The notes under the pieces: generated by a model
What the model saw: only the letters and a program-made list of their open reading frames with translations
What the model was told of the DNA's origin: nothing
Database searches by the model: none
Part shown: positions 33,110 through 43,482 of the stretch, piece after piece
Layout of the letters: the number at the start of each line of letters is the position of its first letter
How positions within the stretch are numbered: the stretch's first letter is position 1
Position numbers and translations under genes: made by a program
NCBI RefSeq assembly: GCF_011397635.1
Contig: NC_064757.1
Span: 31,201,339 to 31,265,338 of the forward strand
Direction: 5' to 3'
Origin: Epinephelus fuscoguttatus
Taxonomy: Eukaryota > Chordata > Actinopteri > Perciformes > Serranidae
Length of the DNA stretch: 64,000 nt

Positions 33110-33950
33110 GAACCTACGGTAGCACTACTGGGTATTATTCCTGAAAGTCTGAATGTGAGGGATAAGCCTTTAAGTGTATAACCATCAGATGGCTGAAAGC
33201 CCACTTACAATCCATGGATCCAGGAAGTCTCTATCAGAACAAATTACTCTTTAGACAGAGAGCCAGAGAGTCATGCCTTAAGTGGTACAATGAGGTTTAT
33301 CATCCAGTCAGGCTCTGCCAGACTTTTGCTTTTATATTTCCCCTATGCACATATCACATACATACATGTCAGTCTGTAGTATAAATTTTGCACCTGTACT
33401 TTAATGACTATAATGTGGAGTGGACAATTATTACTTTTATTTTTCATTTCTTCAAAAAAAAAAGTTCACCCTTTTCTATTTAGATTTTGCTTTTTCTAAC
33501 TAATGGGTTAATATGTTGGAGTGGATATTTGTTTGTGTTGTCGTCTTTTTATGTTTATGTTTAGATAATTTCTGAATATAATCTATACAAATGTCACATA
33601 CAGCTGGAAAAAAAGGAAAATGTATACACTGTATGGTTGTTGATGAAAACTAAATAAACATTAAGTAAAACTCCAAGATGCAGACATATTTAAAAACACC
33701 ATTTTGAACAATGGAAATGTTACTTTTTCCTTCGCCAAAACTTAGCGCAACTTTGGTGGGAATAGTTTAGCCCCCTTTCTGACAAGAGAGCTTAACTTGT
33801 AATGCCTTAGGTCCATAGACTCTTTCATGGGCCCCTCCTTGGCCTTCATGGGCCAGGTTCATTTCTACCCTTTGACCCCCCCTCCCCTCCCCAGTGTTCA
33901 ACACCAGTATTTCAGCTTTGTGTGTATACATGGTCTGCATGCCTGTTTAT
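33110..33950. other. No recognised gene between the transposon and Ly6-3
   Basis: AT-rich sequence that may be the worn 3' part of a LINE on the + strand (the end 'aactaaataaacattaa' near 33650 looks like a LINE tail). I cannot name a family and see no supportable frame. Confidence 0.2.
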
Positions 33951-33974
33951 AACGTGATAACGTGATCACGTTGG

Positions 33975-34123
33975 GAGTAGGCTCTGTGAAGAAATACAGT
34001 TGAGGGTCACTAGAGGACACAGGGCTCGGACTATAAAAGGAGGAGCTTCAAAAGAGATCTCGTCTTCTCCCCACTTCTCTTCTCACACGGCTGATTTCAA
34101 GTCTGGTATTATTTACACTCACG
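33975..34123 (+). promoter_or_regulatory. Ly6-3 promoter with TATA box
   Basis: TATAAAA lies at 34032-34038, 86 bp before the ATG, inside the family motif CTCGGACTATAAAAGGAGGA. Upstream come GTTGGGAGTAGGCTCTGTG and AAGAAATAC, and downstream CTTCTCTTCTCACACGGCTG, as in the other copies. An inverted repeat CGTGATAACGTGATCACG (33954-33971) lies just upstream. Confidence 0.6.
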
Positions 34124-34755
34124 ATGCAGCTCTTTGGACCTCTGATCCTCCTTGTGACTCTGTCTGCAGGTAAAACAGCTTGTGACTTATGTACTTTGGC
34201 TTATAATATAATTGCGTTAAAATTTCGGTTTTCCGTTTTGTTGTTTTTCTTTAAAAAAAAAAAAGACGCTGCGTTTTCTTTCACGCTCCTCTTCACATTC
34301 TCTCTGTGAAAATGTATAAAACAATGAGTGTTTGGAAGTATCTTTAACCATATGTGACACTGTTCTGTTTTTGTATAGCCTTTGGGTTGAGATGCCACAC
34401 ATGTTCAGGCAAATCCTGCACCAGCCCAATGACTTGTCCTCAAGGCATTGACCGTTGTGCCACCACTGAATCGAACGGTAAATTGTTCTTCCACAGCTAT
34501 TAAGTATTTCGATTGACTGTCTATATGAGCTGATATATTGCTGTGTGACATGCCTGGTGGCTTTTATTGTGGTTGAAACTGAGTTTTCTTCTTTCCTGTG
34601 ATTTAGGTGCTGTCGCTAAGAGCTGCATGCTCAGTGCTCTCTGCGTTAGTCCCATAAAGTGCTGTGAGACGGACTTGTGTAACAGCGCCACACCCACTGG
34701 ATCCAGTGTCCTACTCCTGCTGGTATCCTCAGGCATCATCACACTCTTTCTCTGA
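34124..34755 (+). CDS. Ly6-3: GPI-anchored Ly6/uPAR three-finger protein
   Basis: Exons 34124-34169, 34379-34477 and 34607-34755 encode 97 residues; introns of 209 and 129 bp are GT-AG, phase 1. Residues 1-15 (MQLFGPLILLVTLSA) are a signal peptide. LU-domain cysteines are at 21, 24, 29, 35, 42, 55, 61, 67, 68 and 73, then Asn74. The first finger (HTCSGKSC) is three residues shorter than in Ly6-1/2, the mark of the second subfamily. From Ser75 on, the tail SATPTGSSVLLLL... is a GPI signal. The protein should be an extracellular lipid-anchored surface molecule. The loop between cysteines 6 and 7 (MLSAL) is one of the positions that differs in every copy. No ligand can be inferred. Confidence 0.88.
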
Positions 34756-35499
34756 GGCTCAGGAGCAGCTCCAGCTGAAGAATATTTGTCTTCTGTCTTA
34801 CCCAGTTTGTAACTTGTTAAGAGTAGACACATTTTCAATATGTAAAAGCTGCAAATAACTGCAGACAAAAGCTGGTCCAATAAAAACATAATACAGTTAC
34901 CTTTTGACTTTTTAATTCTTTAAGTTCTGCAGAAACCCCAGAAATATCAGTGTCAAAACAGGAAGTAAGATATGAAAAACCATGAACAAATCAATGTATA
35001 TGTTTAGTTGATGATCTGAGGATTAATGAAGCAGATCAGCAGACTTTAACATTTTGCACTTCCTGCTTTGATGCCAGTGGTCACTTATCTCACCACTTCA
35101 GACATGATAAAAAGTAGAAATATTTCCTGTCACATATCAAATACGAATTTGTCAAATAACTTGTTTTTTATGCACATGGACCTGCTAAAATAAAAATGTA
35201 AATGTTATCTTTTTGGAGGCAGTATCAGGCAAAACTTTATTTTTCTGAAGTGGAATGAAGATGAGGAAATCCAGCAATGTGGCAAATATAGCACACTGAA
35301 AACGAAACAGTCTTCACAGAATAATCTGAGGACAGTACAGATAACAACAGGCTGGTGGTTTACAAGTGAAACGTACATATTGGTTAAATGGTTTAGTTTG
35401 CACACAGGAGCTTCAACAACGATGCATTCACTAAGAAATCGGTGTAAAATGGGGGATATTGTTACGGTCATGTGAAAACTGAATTTAGTTTTGGTTATG

Positions 35500-37871
35500 G
35501 GGACTTGAGACTTGCTTGACTAACACTGACGCAAGACTCGATTTTGACTTGCTTTTCATGACTTGAGATTTTGACTTGAGACAGATCACTTGAAATGCCT
35601 TGGATTTTTTTATTTAATATTTGTATTTTTTTAGATATTGAAAAGTATTTTTTTTGTTTTGTTTTGTTTTTTAATATGATGACGCACATGCCGCAGCGGG
35701 ACGAGGACCCGCCGGCTGGTGTTCGTGCCCACTCTGCCTGCCACTCCCTACTGCCCACAGCTCGCTTCAGAGGAGTGGCAGAATGCGCAGCAGTATCATG
35801 AGCTCCTCCGTGTCGTTTCCTGTGGTTTAATTCACTTCTTTCTGCGTGATGCATGGGAGTTAGGTTTTCTATTACTCATTCAGTAACGGGCTGTTACGCA
35901 CACACAGTCGCCGCTGTTATAGCCGTACATGCGCCGCTGGCTTTGTATGCTCAGGCTTTCTTATTTGTCCTCTTAGTACTGCCACAGTGCGTAACGACTG
36001 TTCTTCCCTGCTGTCCAAATATTAGTTCACAATCTGAGTGTGTGTATGTGCGCATCCACGCACCATGAAGTAGTTTCTTCGGTGACTTTTTTGGCCTCCG
36101 GTTCCTGACAGCAGCAGGTATGTTATGTGAGTGGAGTCTTTCACCCTGACCAGAGGGTTCGGAGCTGGAGTGGAAGTATTTAAACCCTTTACTAAAGGGT
36201 TTAAATACTAATAACACCCCATGAAAATACTCTGTTGCAAGTCAAATTCCTGCATTTGAAACATTACTTATCTATTGCTTATATGTAGTATAATCAGGAA
36301 CATAAAAGTAAAAGTACTGTAAAAATGCCCCTGTGACTGTTGTAGTCTACTACTATATACACTGCTCATAAATATGAAGGGAACTCTTAAAGCACACATC
36401 AGATCTTGATGAACGAATTAGTCAAGTTGAAAGTTGTTACTGATGTACACTGCATAACTTGGTGAGAACAAAAAGACGGTCAGTGGAGACCAAAATTATC
36501 AACCCACTGAGGGCCGGATTCAAAATCACACTGAAAATCAAAGTAAAATCGCAGGCCGACCCAGCCTGTGTGAATTTAATCACATCAACTCATAATGTGA
36601 CTCAGTAGTGTGTACTGCCCCCACGTGCCTGTATGCACTCCCTACAACGTCTGGGCATGCCCCTGATGAGTTGGCAGATGATGTCCTGGGGGATCTCCTC
36701 CCAGACCTGGATTAGGGCATCAGTGAGCTCCTGGACAGTCTGTGGTGGTACTTGGCAGCGTCAGGTGCACCGATACATTACGTCCCATAGATCAGGATTT
36801 AGGTCAGTAGCGTTGGCTATGACATGGAGGTCTGTGCGACCCTCCAAGGATATGCTTACCTAGACCATCACTGACCCACCACCAAACTGCTCATGCTGGA
36901 TGATGTTAAGGCAGCATAGCGTTCACCACAGTGACCACTCTTTCACGCCTGTCACGTGTGCTCAGTGTGAACCTGCTCTCATCTGTGAAGAGAACAGGGC
37001 ACCAATGGTGGACCTGCCAATTCTGGTGTTCTCTGGTGAATGCTAATCGAGCTGCACAGTGCTAGGCTGTGACCACAGGTCCTACTAGAGGATGTCGGGC
37101 CCTCATGCCACCCTCATGGAGTCTGTTTGTGACAGTTTGGTCTGAAACATGCACAGCAGTAGCCTGCTGGAGGTCATTTTGTAGGGCTCTGGCAGTGCTC
37201 CTCCTGTTCGTCCTCACACAAAGGAGCAGATACCGGTCCTGCTGCTGGGTTGATGCTCTTCTACGGCCCTGTCCAGCTCTTCTCATGTAACAGCCTGTCT
37301 CCTGGTGTCTCCTCCATGCTCTTGAGACTGTGCTGGGAGACACTGCAAACCTTCTTGAGTCCACATGTATGGATGTACCATCCTGGAGGAGCTGGACTAC
37401 CTGTGCAACCTGATTGGGCTGCAGTTACAGCCTCATGCTACCAGTAGTGACAAGGACACTAGCAGAACACAGAACTAGAGAGGAATCAGTCAGAAAGGAT
37501 AAGGAGAGAGCAAATGTCTGTGGCCACCACATGTAAAACCACTCCCTTTTTGGGGGTTGTCTTGCTTATGTGCTTCCTATGTTTCGAGTGCAAAACCTAA
37601 ATCTGTAAAGTAACTAGTAACCGAAGCTGTCAGATAAATGTAGTGTAGCAGAGGCAGACTGTAACATCAGATGAAAAGACAAGATTTGTACTTACAGTAC
37701 CTAAATGAATGTATTTAGTTATATTCCAACACTGGGTGCAGTTTATGTTATATTACCTGTATGAGTTTGTGAGTATGACTTGACTTGCTTCATTTTCACC
37801 ACAGTGACTTGGGACTTGCTTGAGACTTGAAGGTTATGACTTGCATATGTGTGAGTTACTCCCACCTCTTA
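35500..37871 (-). mobile_element. DNA element with ACTTG-rich ends, containing a Tc1-like copy
   Basis: The insertion starts GGGACTTGAGACTTGCTTGA and ends with the common fish terminus ...GAGTTACTCCCACCTCT (AGAGGTGGGAGTAACTC on the minus strand). Many ACTTG repeats lie near both ends. It is flanked by diverged direct repeats of about 34 bp (35466-35499, 37872-37908). The matching 3' flank of Ly6-5 lacks it. The Tc1-like element at 36360 lies inside. Confidence 0.55.
36360..37560 (-). mobile_element. Worn Tc1/mariner-like element
   Basis: The left end is CACTGCTCATAAATATGAAG next to TA (36358-36359). On the minus strand 37062-37364 encodes a Tc1 N-terminal DNA-binding region ([19 protein letters not shown], '[20 protein letters not shown]'). 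The catalytic half (36600-37000) is present but broken by stops and frameshifts. The right border is approximate because the inverted end is not well preserved. Confidence 0.65.
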
Positions 37872-38100
37872 GGTCATGTGAAAACTTCTAAATTTAGTTT
37901 TGGTGATGTTCATGTTTTCAACTCATTTTGTTCAGGGTAATTAAACATGGATGTTGAGTTTTTCCTCACAAGAACAATCCTTTACTGTACGTACACAGAA
38001 AGTGCAAGAAAATGTGTTTTCTTTGGCAGTTTACCTTCATAATCTTATTTATCTGATCGTTTTCAGTTCGTTCATGTTAATGATGAATCCTCTCTACGTA

Positions 38101-38975
38101 GGGGAGACCGGGGATGATTGTAACACTTTTTGTTTGAGCAAGTGTAACTCAGTGGGTTTTTTTGTTAGAGTTCTTAAATTTTGATACGTGGTACCCATGT
38201 TTGTCTGCTATAAATAACACACACTTTGACCTCTACTACACCATCACAGATTATGGAAATTAATGTCAAATACAAAGAGGTATATTGTTACAACATACCC
38301 CAGTACCGGGGTGAGTTGTAACACTAGCTGGGGATGGATGTAACAATTCAATTATTGTGCTTAAAAAAAGATTCACAATAGGCTAAATGTATTCAAGCAC
38401 TTCAATGAATAATAAAGAAGGAACAATAAACTTGTAAGAATACAATAATTATAATATTAAAATAAATAGAAATGTATAACAAATACAAAAAAGGTTGACG
38501 TTTGAACAGCATTTGAACAGCTGAACAATAAACACTTTCGAAGAGTAACTATTATCTGAGCAAACTAAGGCATAATACCTATAGCCTATTTTTAATCTGA
38601 TTGGCCGTTGTGGCAAATGTAGATGTCCTTGCCTGGGGTGCAGGCTTCATGGGCCCAAAATCCACACTTTTTAAGAACTGTTACAACCCTCCCCATGCCT
38701 AGCAGCCATCAAAGAGCTAACAGTTTTTAGCATTTAGCTTCAAAGCTAGCACTAATGAAACGCATCAAATTAAACTAGAAAAACTACTACCTGAACCTAT
38801 GTAAGTGAAACAATTGTAATTGATATTTGGACTCAGAGACATGCGGCTTCACCAGTGAGCTCCAATTGTAAATGGGCATGGACTATGTTGATGATGTCAC
38901 CACAGCTCATTTCTAATTGGCCAAACTGAGAGTGTTACAACTATCCCTTTGTTACAACCATCCCCGGTCTCCCCC
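38101..38975. mobile_element. TIR element with GGGGAGACCGGGG ends
   Basis: The inverted ends are GGGGAGACCGGGGATGATTG on the left and, on the right, GTTACAACCATCCCCGGTCT followed by CCCC. A TA precedes the left end (38099-38100). The block is AT-rich and non-coding, with the 'gtaaca/tgttac' motif repeated near both ends. The ends resemble those of the element at 46938-48314. Superfamily not assigned. Confidence 0.65.
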
Positions 38976-38976
38976 A

Positions 38977-39390
38977 CTAAAGTTTGTTTTGGAGTTCCAC
39001 AAGGTTCTGTGCTCGGACCAATCCTATTCACTCTATATATGCTTCCCTTAGGTAACATCATTAGAGATCACTCTGTAAATTTCCATTGTTATGCGAATGA
39101 TACACAATTGTATTTATTCATAAAGCCAGAAGAAACTGATCAATTAACTGAACTTCAAAAATGCCTTAAAGATATAAAAACCTGGATGAGCACCAATTTC
39201 CTTATGTTCCTGAGGTTTCTACAATTTTTTTCCCCCATTAAAGGGTTTTTTTTTGGGGGGGGGGGGGGGTCTTTATCCGCTGCAAGGGTTCCAAGGACAG
39301 GGGGATGTCTTATGCTGTAAAGCCCTCTGAGGCAAACTGTGATTTGTGATATTGGGCTTTATAAATAAAATTGATTGATTGATTGATGAT
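38977..39390 (+). mobile_element. L2-like LINE fragment with internal deletion
   Basis: The frame at 38949-39320 contains reverse-transcriptase motifs: CFGVPQGSVLGPILFTLYML and then CYANDTQLYLF (the YADD box with A-N-D-D changed to AND) and 'DIKTWMSTNFLM'. The 3' end follows directly ('ctctgaggcaaactgtgatt', 'gggctttataaataaa', then (TTGA)n), so most of the second half is deleted. A run of T then G (39246-39269) lies at the junction. Confidence 0.75.
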
Positions 39391-39950
39391 CCAGAAATTA
39401 TGTATTCATTGTCATTTAAAAGACCATTAACATGATGATCAGGAATTCAACTAACAAACTCTTGTCTTTAGTATTTTAAACTCTGTTGTGTCACAGTAGA
39501 AACACCCAGATGGATTCCACTAAAAATCTCCTAAAATAAAATAATACCATTATTGGCCCTTTACCTACATGTCAGCCACAAAAACATATGTGAGCGATGT
39601 AATTACAAATCCCGCATTATTTATTTAGTGGAATGCTCCTGTCAAATTTACCAGTCAAAGCCACTGTGTGTAGGATTTGAACATTTATGGCGTTGGCACC
39701 ATCTGGTGGTGGTATCGAGAATGCAAGAAAGCAACTTGAAGAAATACAAATCCCATCAGTATCATTTGAAAGATATTCTGACACTTATTTGGAAAAAAAA
39801 AAACACTCAGGTGTCTTTCTGGTAGTGAGAGAAGTAACTAAGTACATTCCCCCAAGGTTCTGTGCTTTAATACTATTTTGCAGTAGTTTTACTATTTTAA
39901 AATTTGAGGCAACTTAACACTTCTACTACACTGCATTTCAGGTGGAAATA

Positions 39951-40739
39951 CACCGATCAGCCAAAACATTAAAACCACTGACAGGTGACGTGAACAACAT
40001 TGATCATCTTGTTACAATGCAATGCTCTGTTGGGAAACTTTGGGTTCTGACATTCATGTGGTTGCCACCGGACACGCTCCACCCACCTAAACACCAGTGC
40101 AGACCAGGTACCCCTCCTTATGGCAGCGGCACTCCCCAGTAGCATTGGCCCCCCCAGCAGGACAATGCACCATGCCACACTACAAAAACTGCTCAGGAGT
40201 GGCCCGAGGAACATGACAGAGACCTCAAGGCATTGACCAGATCCCAGTCTGATCGAACATCTGTGGGACATGCTGTTACCTCACCTCACAACCCACACAA
40301 CCCACACAACCCAAAAGATCTGAAGCCAACATCCTGGTGCCAGGCACTTTAGAATACCCCCCGGAGGTCCTGTGTTCATGCCTTAACAGGTCAGAGCCAA
40401 GTCTGGTCCAAGAAGGATGATCAGATTGGGATCAGGGGTATTTGGAGGCCAGGTCAACACCTTGAGCTCTTTGTAAAATTCCTCGGGTCATTTGTGAGCA
40501 GTTTTTGTGGTGTGGCATGGTGCATTGTCCTGCTGGGGGGTCACTGCCATCAACAAGTGCCATTGCCATAAGGGGGGTTTACTTGGTCTGCAACAGTGTT
40601 CCAGTGGGCGGAGCGCATCAGGTAGCATTTACATGAATGTCAGGACCCAAGGTTTCCCAGTGGAATATTGCACTGTAACAAGATGACCAATGTTGTTCAC
40701 TTCACCCGCCAGTGGCTTCAATGTTTTGGCTGATCAGTG
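39951..40739. mobile_element. Long-inverted-repeat Tc1-like MITE
   Basis: A TA-flanked element (39949-39950, 40740-40741) starting CACCGATCAGCCAAAACATT and ending AATGTTTTGGCTGATCAGTG. The two halves are largely inverted copies of each other: GCAGGACAATGCACCATGCC near 40160 pairs with GGCATGGTGCATTGTCCTGC near 40515. It should fold back. A second, shortened copy starts at 61612. Confidence 0.8.
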
Positions 40740-40741
40740 TA

Positions 40742-41087
40742 TACTACTACTGCTACTACTGTTACTACTACTGCTGTAGAAATGAATGAAATACTTTAAA
40801 ATGACCAATCACAACATTTACGCTCTGATGTTTCACCCAAAACAAATGTAATCTGTTACTGGAGATGATTTTGATGTCACTTTCCAGTCTTGTATTTATT
40901 CATACAACTGCACATGGCTGTTTCATGGAGATAATGTGCACACTTTGGGAGGAGGCTTTGTGAAGAAATGTAACTGTCAGGTTTTGAAAGAGGACTGAGG
41001 GGTCGGACTACAAAAGCAACAGTTCACATCTTCTCTCCAGTTCTCCTCTTACACGGCTGATTAAAAGTCTGATTTTCTCCCCCGTTC
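40742..41087 (+). promoter_or_regulatory. Ly6-4 upstream region; TATA changed to TACAAAA
   Basis: The block from 40780 is about 98-99% identical to the Ly6-5 upstream region. One of the few differences turns the TATAAAA of Ly6-5 into TACAAAA here (41009-41015). The other family motifs (CTTTGGGAGGAGGCTTTGTG, TTTTGAAAGAGGACTGAGGG, CCAGTTCTCCTCTTACAC) are intact. A short (ACT)n run begins the block (40741-40775). Confidence 0.6.
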
Positions 41088-41958
41088 ATGATGCAGTGGT
41101 TTGGAGCTCTGATCCTCTTTGTGACTCTGTCTGCAGGTAAGGATTATGATTAATGTGTATTGGCTTGTAATATAATAATGACATTATGTTTTTTTTAAAC
41201 AGTTGTCAAAATTTAAAGCACCATTTGCATAGTATTTGATTTTCAAAATACCCATACTGTTTAGAGAAACTTAAGATTCATATTTGTTAACTTGTTTGCA
41301 TTTTCTTTCAAGTTTCTCTTCACCTTCTCTTTGTGAAAATGTATAAAACAATGAGCGTTAGATTTGAAGTATCTTAAACCCATTGTGACACTATTCTGTT
41401 TTTGTATAGCGTTTGGATTGAGATGCCACTCATGTTCAGGCAAATCCTGCACTGGCCCAATAGATTGTCCTCCCAACTTCGACCGTTGTGCCACCGCTGA
41501 AGTGAATGGTGAGTTGTTCTTCCGCAGTTAATATTAAGTATTTCAGAGTGACTGTCTATCTATATGAGCGGATATATTGCTGTACTAAATGACTGGTTGC
41601 TTTTATTGTTGTTGAAACTGAGTTTTTTCCATCATGTATTTCAGGTGAAGTTGTCAAGAGCTGCATATTCAAAAATATTTGTGTTAGTCCCATTAAGTGC
41701 TGTGAGGGGGACCTGTGTAATGGCAGCCCAGCTGGTCCCACCCCCAAACCCCCTGCTCCCACCTCCACACCCCCTGGTCCCACCTCCAAAGCCCCTGTTA
41801 CCACCCCCAAAGCCCCTGGCCCCACCCCCAACCCCCCTGGTCCAACCCCCAAACCCCCTGGTCCCACCTCCAAACCCACTGGTTCCAGCAACATATCCAC
41901 TGGTTCCAGTGTCCTCCTTTTACTGGCATCCTCAGGCATCATCACACTCTTTCTCTGA
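41088..41958 (+). CDS. Ly6-4: Ly6/uPAR protein with a seven-unit Pro/Thr-rich stalk
   Basis: Exons 41088-41136, 41410-41508 and 41645-41958 give 153 residues. Two ATGs stand in tandem (41088, 41091); the second corresponds to the start of the other copies. The signal peptide is MMQWFGALILFVTLSA. LU cysteines are at 22, 25, 30, 36, 43, 56, 62, 68, 69 and 74, then Asn75. Then comes a stalk absent from copies 1-3, 6 and 7: seven 7-residue units of the type GPTPKPP (residues 80-128, bases 41734-41880), followed by GSSNISTGSS and the GPI signal. A Pro/Thr/Ser-rich segment on a cell-surface protein is likely O-glycosylated and would lift the three-finger head from the membrane; that is inference. 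Polyadenylation signals are at 42025-42030 and 42082-42087. It is a recent tandem duplicate of Ly6-5. Confidence 0.87.
41734..41880 (+). repeat. Coding 21-bp minisatellite, 7 units
   Basis: Seven in-frame 21-base units with consensus GGTCCCACCCCCAAACCCCC plus T. They encode GPTPKPP, APTSTPP, GPTSKAP, VTTPKAP, GPTPNPP, GPTPKPP and GPTSKPT. Ly6-5 has two such units (44130-44171). Confidence 0.92.
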
Positions 41959-42494
41959 GGCTCTGGAGCAGCTACAGCTGAAGAATAATTGTCTTCTGTC
42001 TTACCCAATGTGTAACTCTGGAAAAATAAAGACATTTTCAATATGTAAAATCTGTAAATGACTGTAGATCAGTGTTTGTTCAATAAAAACACAATATGAT
42101 CGACCACTGAATTTTTCAATTCTTTAAGTTCTGCAGAAACCCTAATAAGAAACATGAGTGACAAAACAGGACATAAAATGTAAACAGTCATAAGCAAATA
42201 AAGAAATGACATGTTTAGTTGTTGATCTGAGGAATAATAAAGCAGATCAGTAGACTTTAAGATTTTGCACCTCCTGCTTTGATGCCAGTGGTTACCTTTT
42301 ACATTTATCACCACAAAGTGCAGATGTGCAACAAATTCAAAGATAAACTAAGTGTCTCATCACTTTAGACACAAATACAGTGTAGAGAATATTTGGTGTC
42401 TGATAACAAGCTGGAACAGTCTGTCGAATAACTTGTTTTTCATGTTCTTGGACCTGCCAAAATATTATTTGTCTTTTGTTAAAGATATTACACT

Positions 42495-42533
42495 TTCTGC
42501 TGCTACTACTACTTCTTCTTCTACCACTATTAC
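42495..42533. repeat. (ACT)n/(CTT)n microsatellite at the duplication joint
   Basis: An ACT/CTT trinucleotide tract that marks where the Ly6-4 3' flank stops matching the flanks of other copies. It is continued at 43057-43175; the hAT element 42534-43056 split it. Confidence 0.75.
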
Positions 42534-43056
42534 CATGGGTGCAGATCTGATAACAAGTTTGGGGGGGGGGGGGGGCACACAATCAGTTGCGATTTTTTAT
42601 TTTATTGCACGCATGCAAATCATGGCTAGGGATAAGTTACTTCACTTGAGGCAACAAACAGAATCTGATTAAGTTTTTAAATCTTTTATGGGCACACTTT
42701 CCTTTTCTTGAGGAAGTTTAAATCAAAATTACTCACAGAGAGGCATTTGTTTACTGACTATTGTGAGAGCGCCAGCCGATGGCCACGTTCTAGTGGCTGA
42801 GAGAAAGTGGAGGGAGAGATCAGTTTTTTTTTTGTTTGTTTTTTTTAATGAAGTTACCCACCCACAGTTGCATTGCAGCAGAGCAGGGAGGGGAGGGAGG
42901 CCTAGTAGGCTAGAGAGGGAATGTGGAGTTGGAAAATATATTTGTTCAATTTCAATCATTTTGGCTATTTAGAATTTGGGGGGAAAATTTATGTTTTTCA
43001 GAAATTGGGGTGGGGGGGTCATGTCCACCCCGTCCCCCCCGGGATCCGCACCCATA
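42534..43056. mobile_element. hAT-type MITE inserted in a microsatellite
   Basis: This 523-bp element starts CATGGGTGCAGATC and ends GATCCGCACCCATA, inverted ends with few mismatches, and is flanked by a perfect 8-bp duplication ACTATTAC (42526-42533, 43057-43064). It contains G/C runs near both ends and no transposase. It lies between Ly6-4 and Ly6-5. Confidence 0.85.
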
Positions 43057-43175
43057 ACTATTACTACTACTACAACTACTGTTACTACTACTACTACTTC
43101 TTCTTATACTAAAACTACTCCTACTTCTTTGACCACTATTACTAATGCTACTACTGTTACTACTACTGCTGTAGA
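43057..43175. repeat. (ACT)n microsatellite, right part
   Basis: ACT/CTT trinucleotide tract leading into the Ly6-5 upstream block. The same order (ACT tract, then 'gctgtaga', then the promoter block) is found at 40741-40790 before Ly6-4. Confidence 0.85.
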
Positions 43176-43329
43176 GATCAATGAAATACTTTGAAATGAA
43201 CAATCACAACATTTACGCTCTGATGTTTCACCCAAAACAAATGTAATCTGTTACTGGAGATGATTTTGATGTCACTTTCCAGTCTTGTATTTATTCATAC
43301 AACTGCACATGGCTGTTTCATGGAGATAA

Positions 43330-43482
43330 TGTGCACACTTTGGGAGGAGACTTTGTGAAGAAATGTAACTGTCAGGTTTTGAAAGAGGACTGAGGGGTCG
43401 GACTATAAAAGGAACAGTTCACATCTTCTCTCCAGTTCTCCTCTCACACGGCTGATTAAAAGTCTGATTTTCTCCCCCGTTC
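43330..43482 (+). promoter_or_regulatory. Ly6-5 promoter with TATA box
   Basis: TATAAAA lies at 43404-43410 in GGTCGGACTATAAAAGGAAC, 73 bp before the first ATG. Upstream are CTTTGGGAGGAGACTTTGTG and GTTTTGAAAGAGGACTGAGG, downstream CCAGTTCTCCTCTCACACGG. Confidence 0.65.

Noticed and set aside
41556-42041. 161-residue minus-strand ORF rich in GPGGLGVG repeats
   Set aside because: It is the antisense of Ly6-4 exon 3; its repeats are just the reverse reading of the coding minisatellite. The same shadow occurs at 44042-44332.
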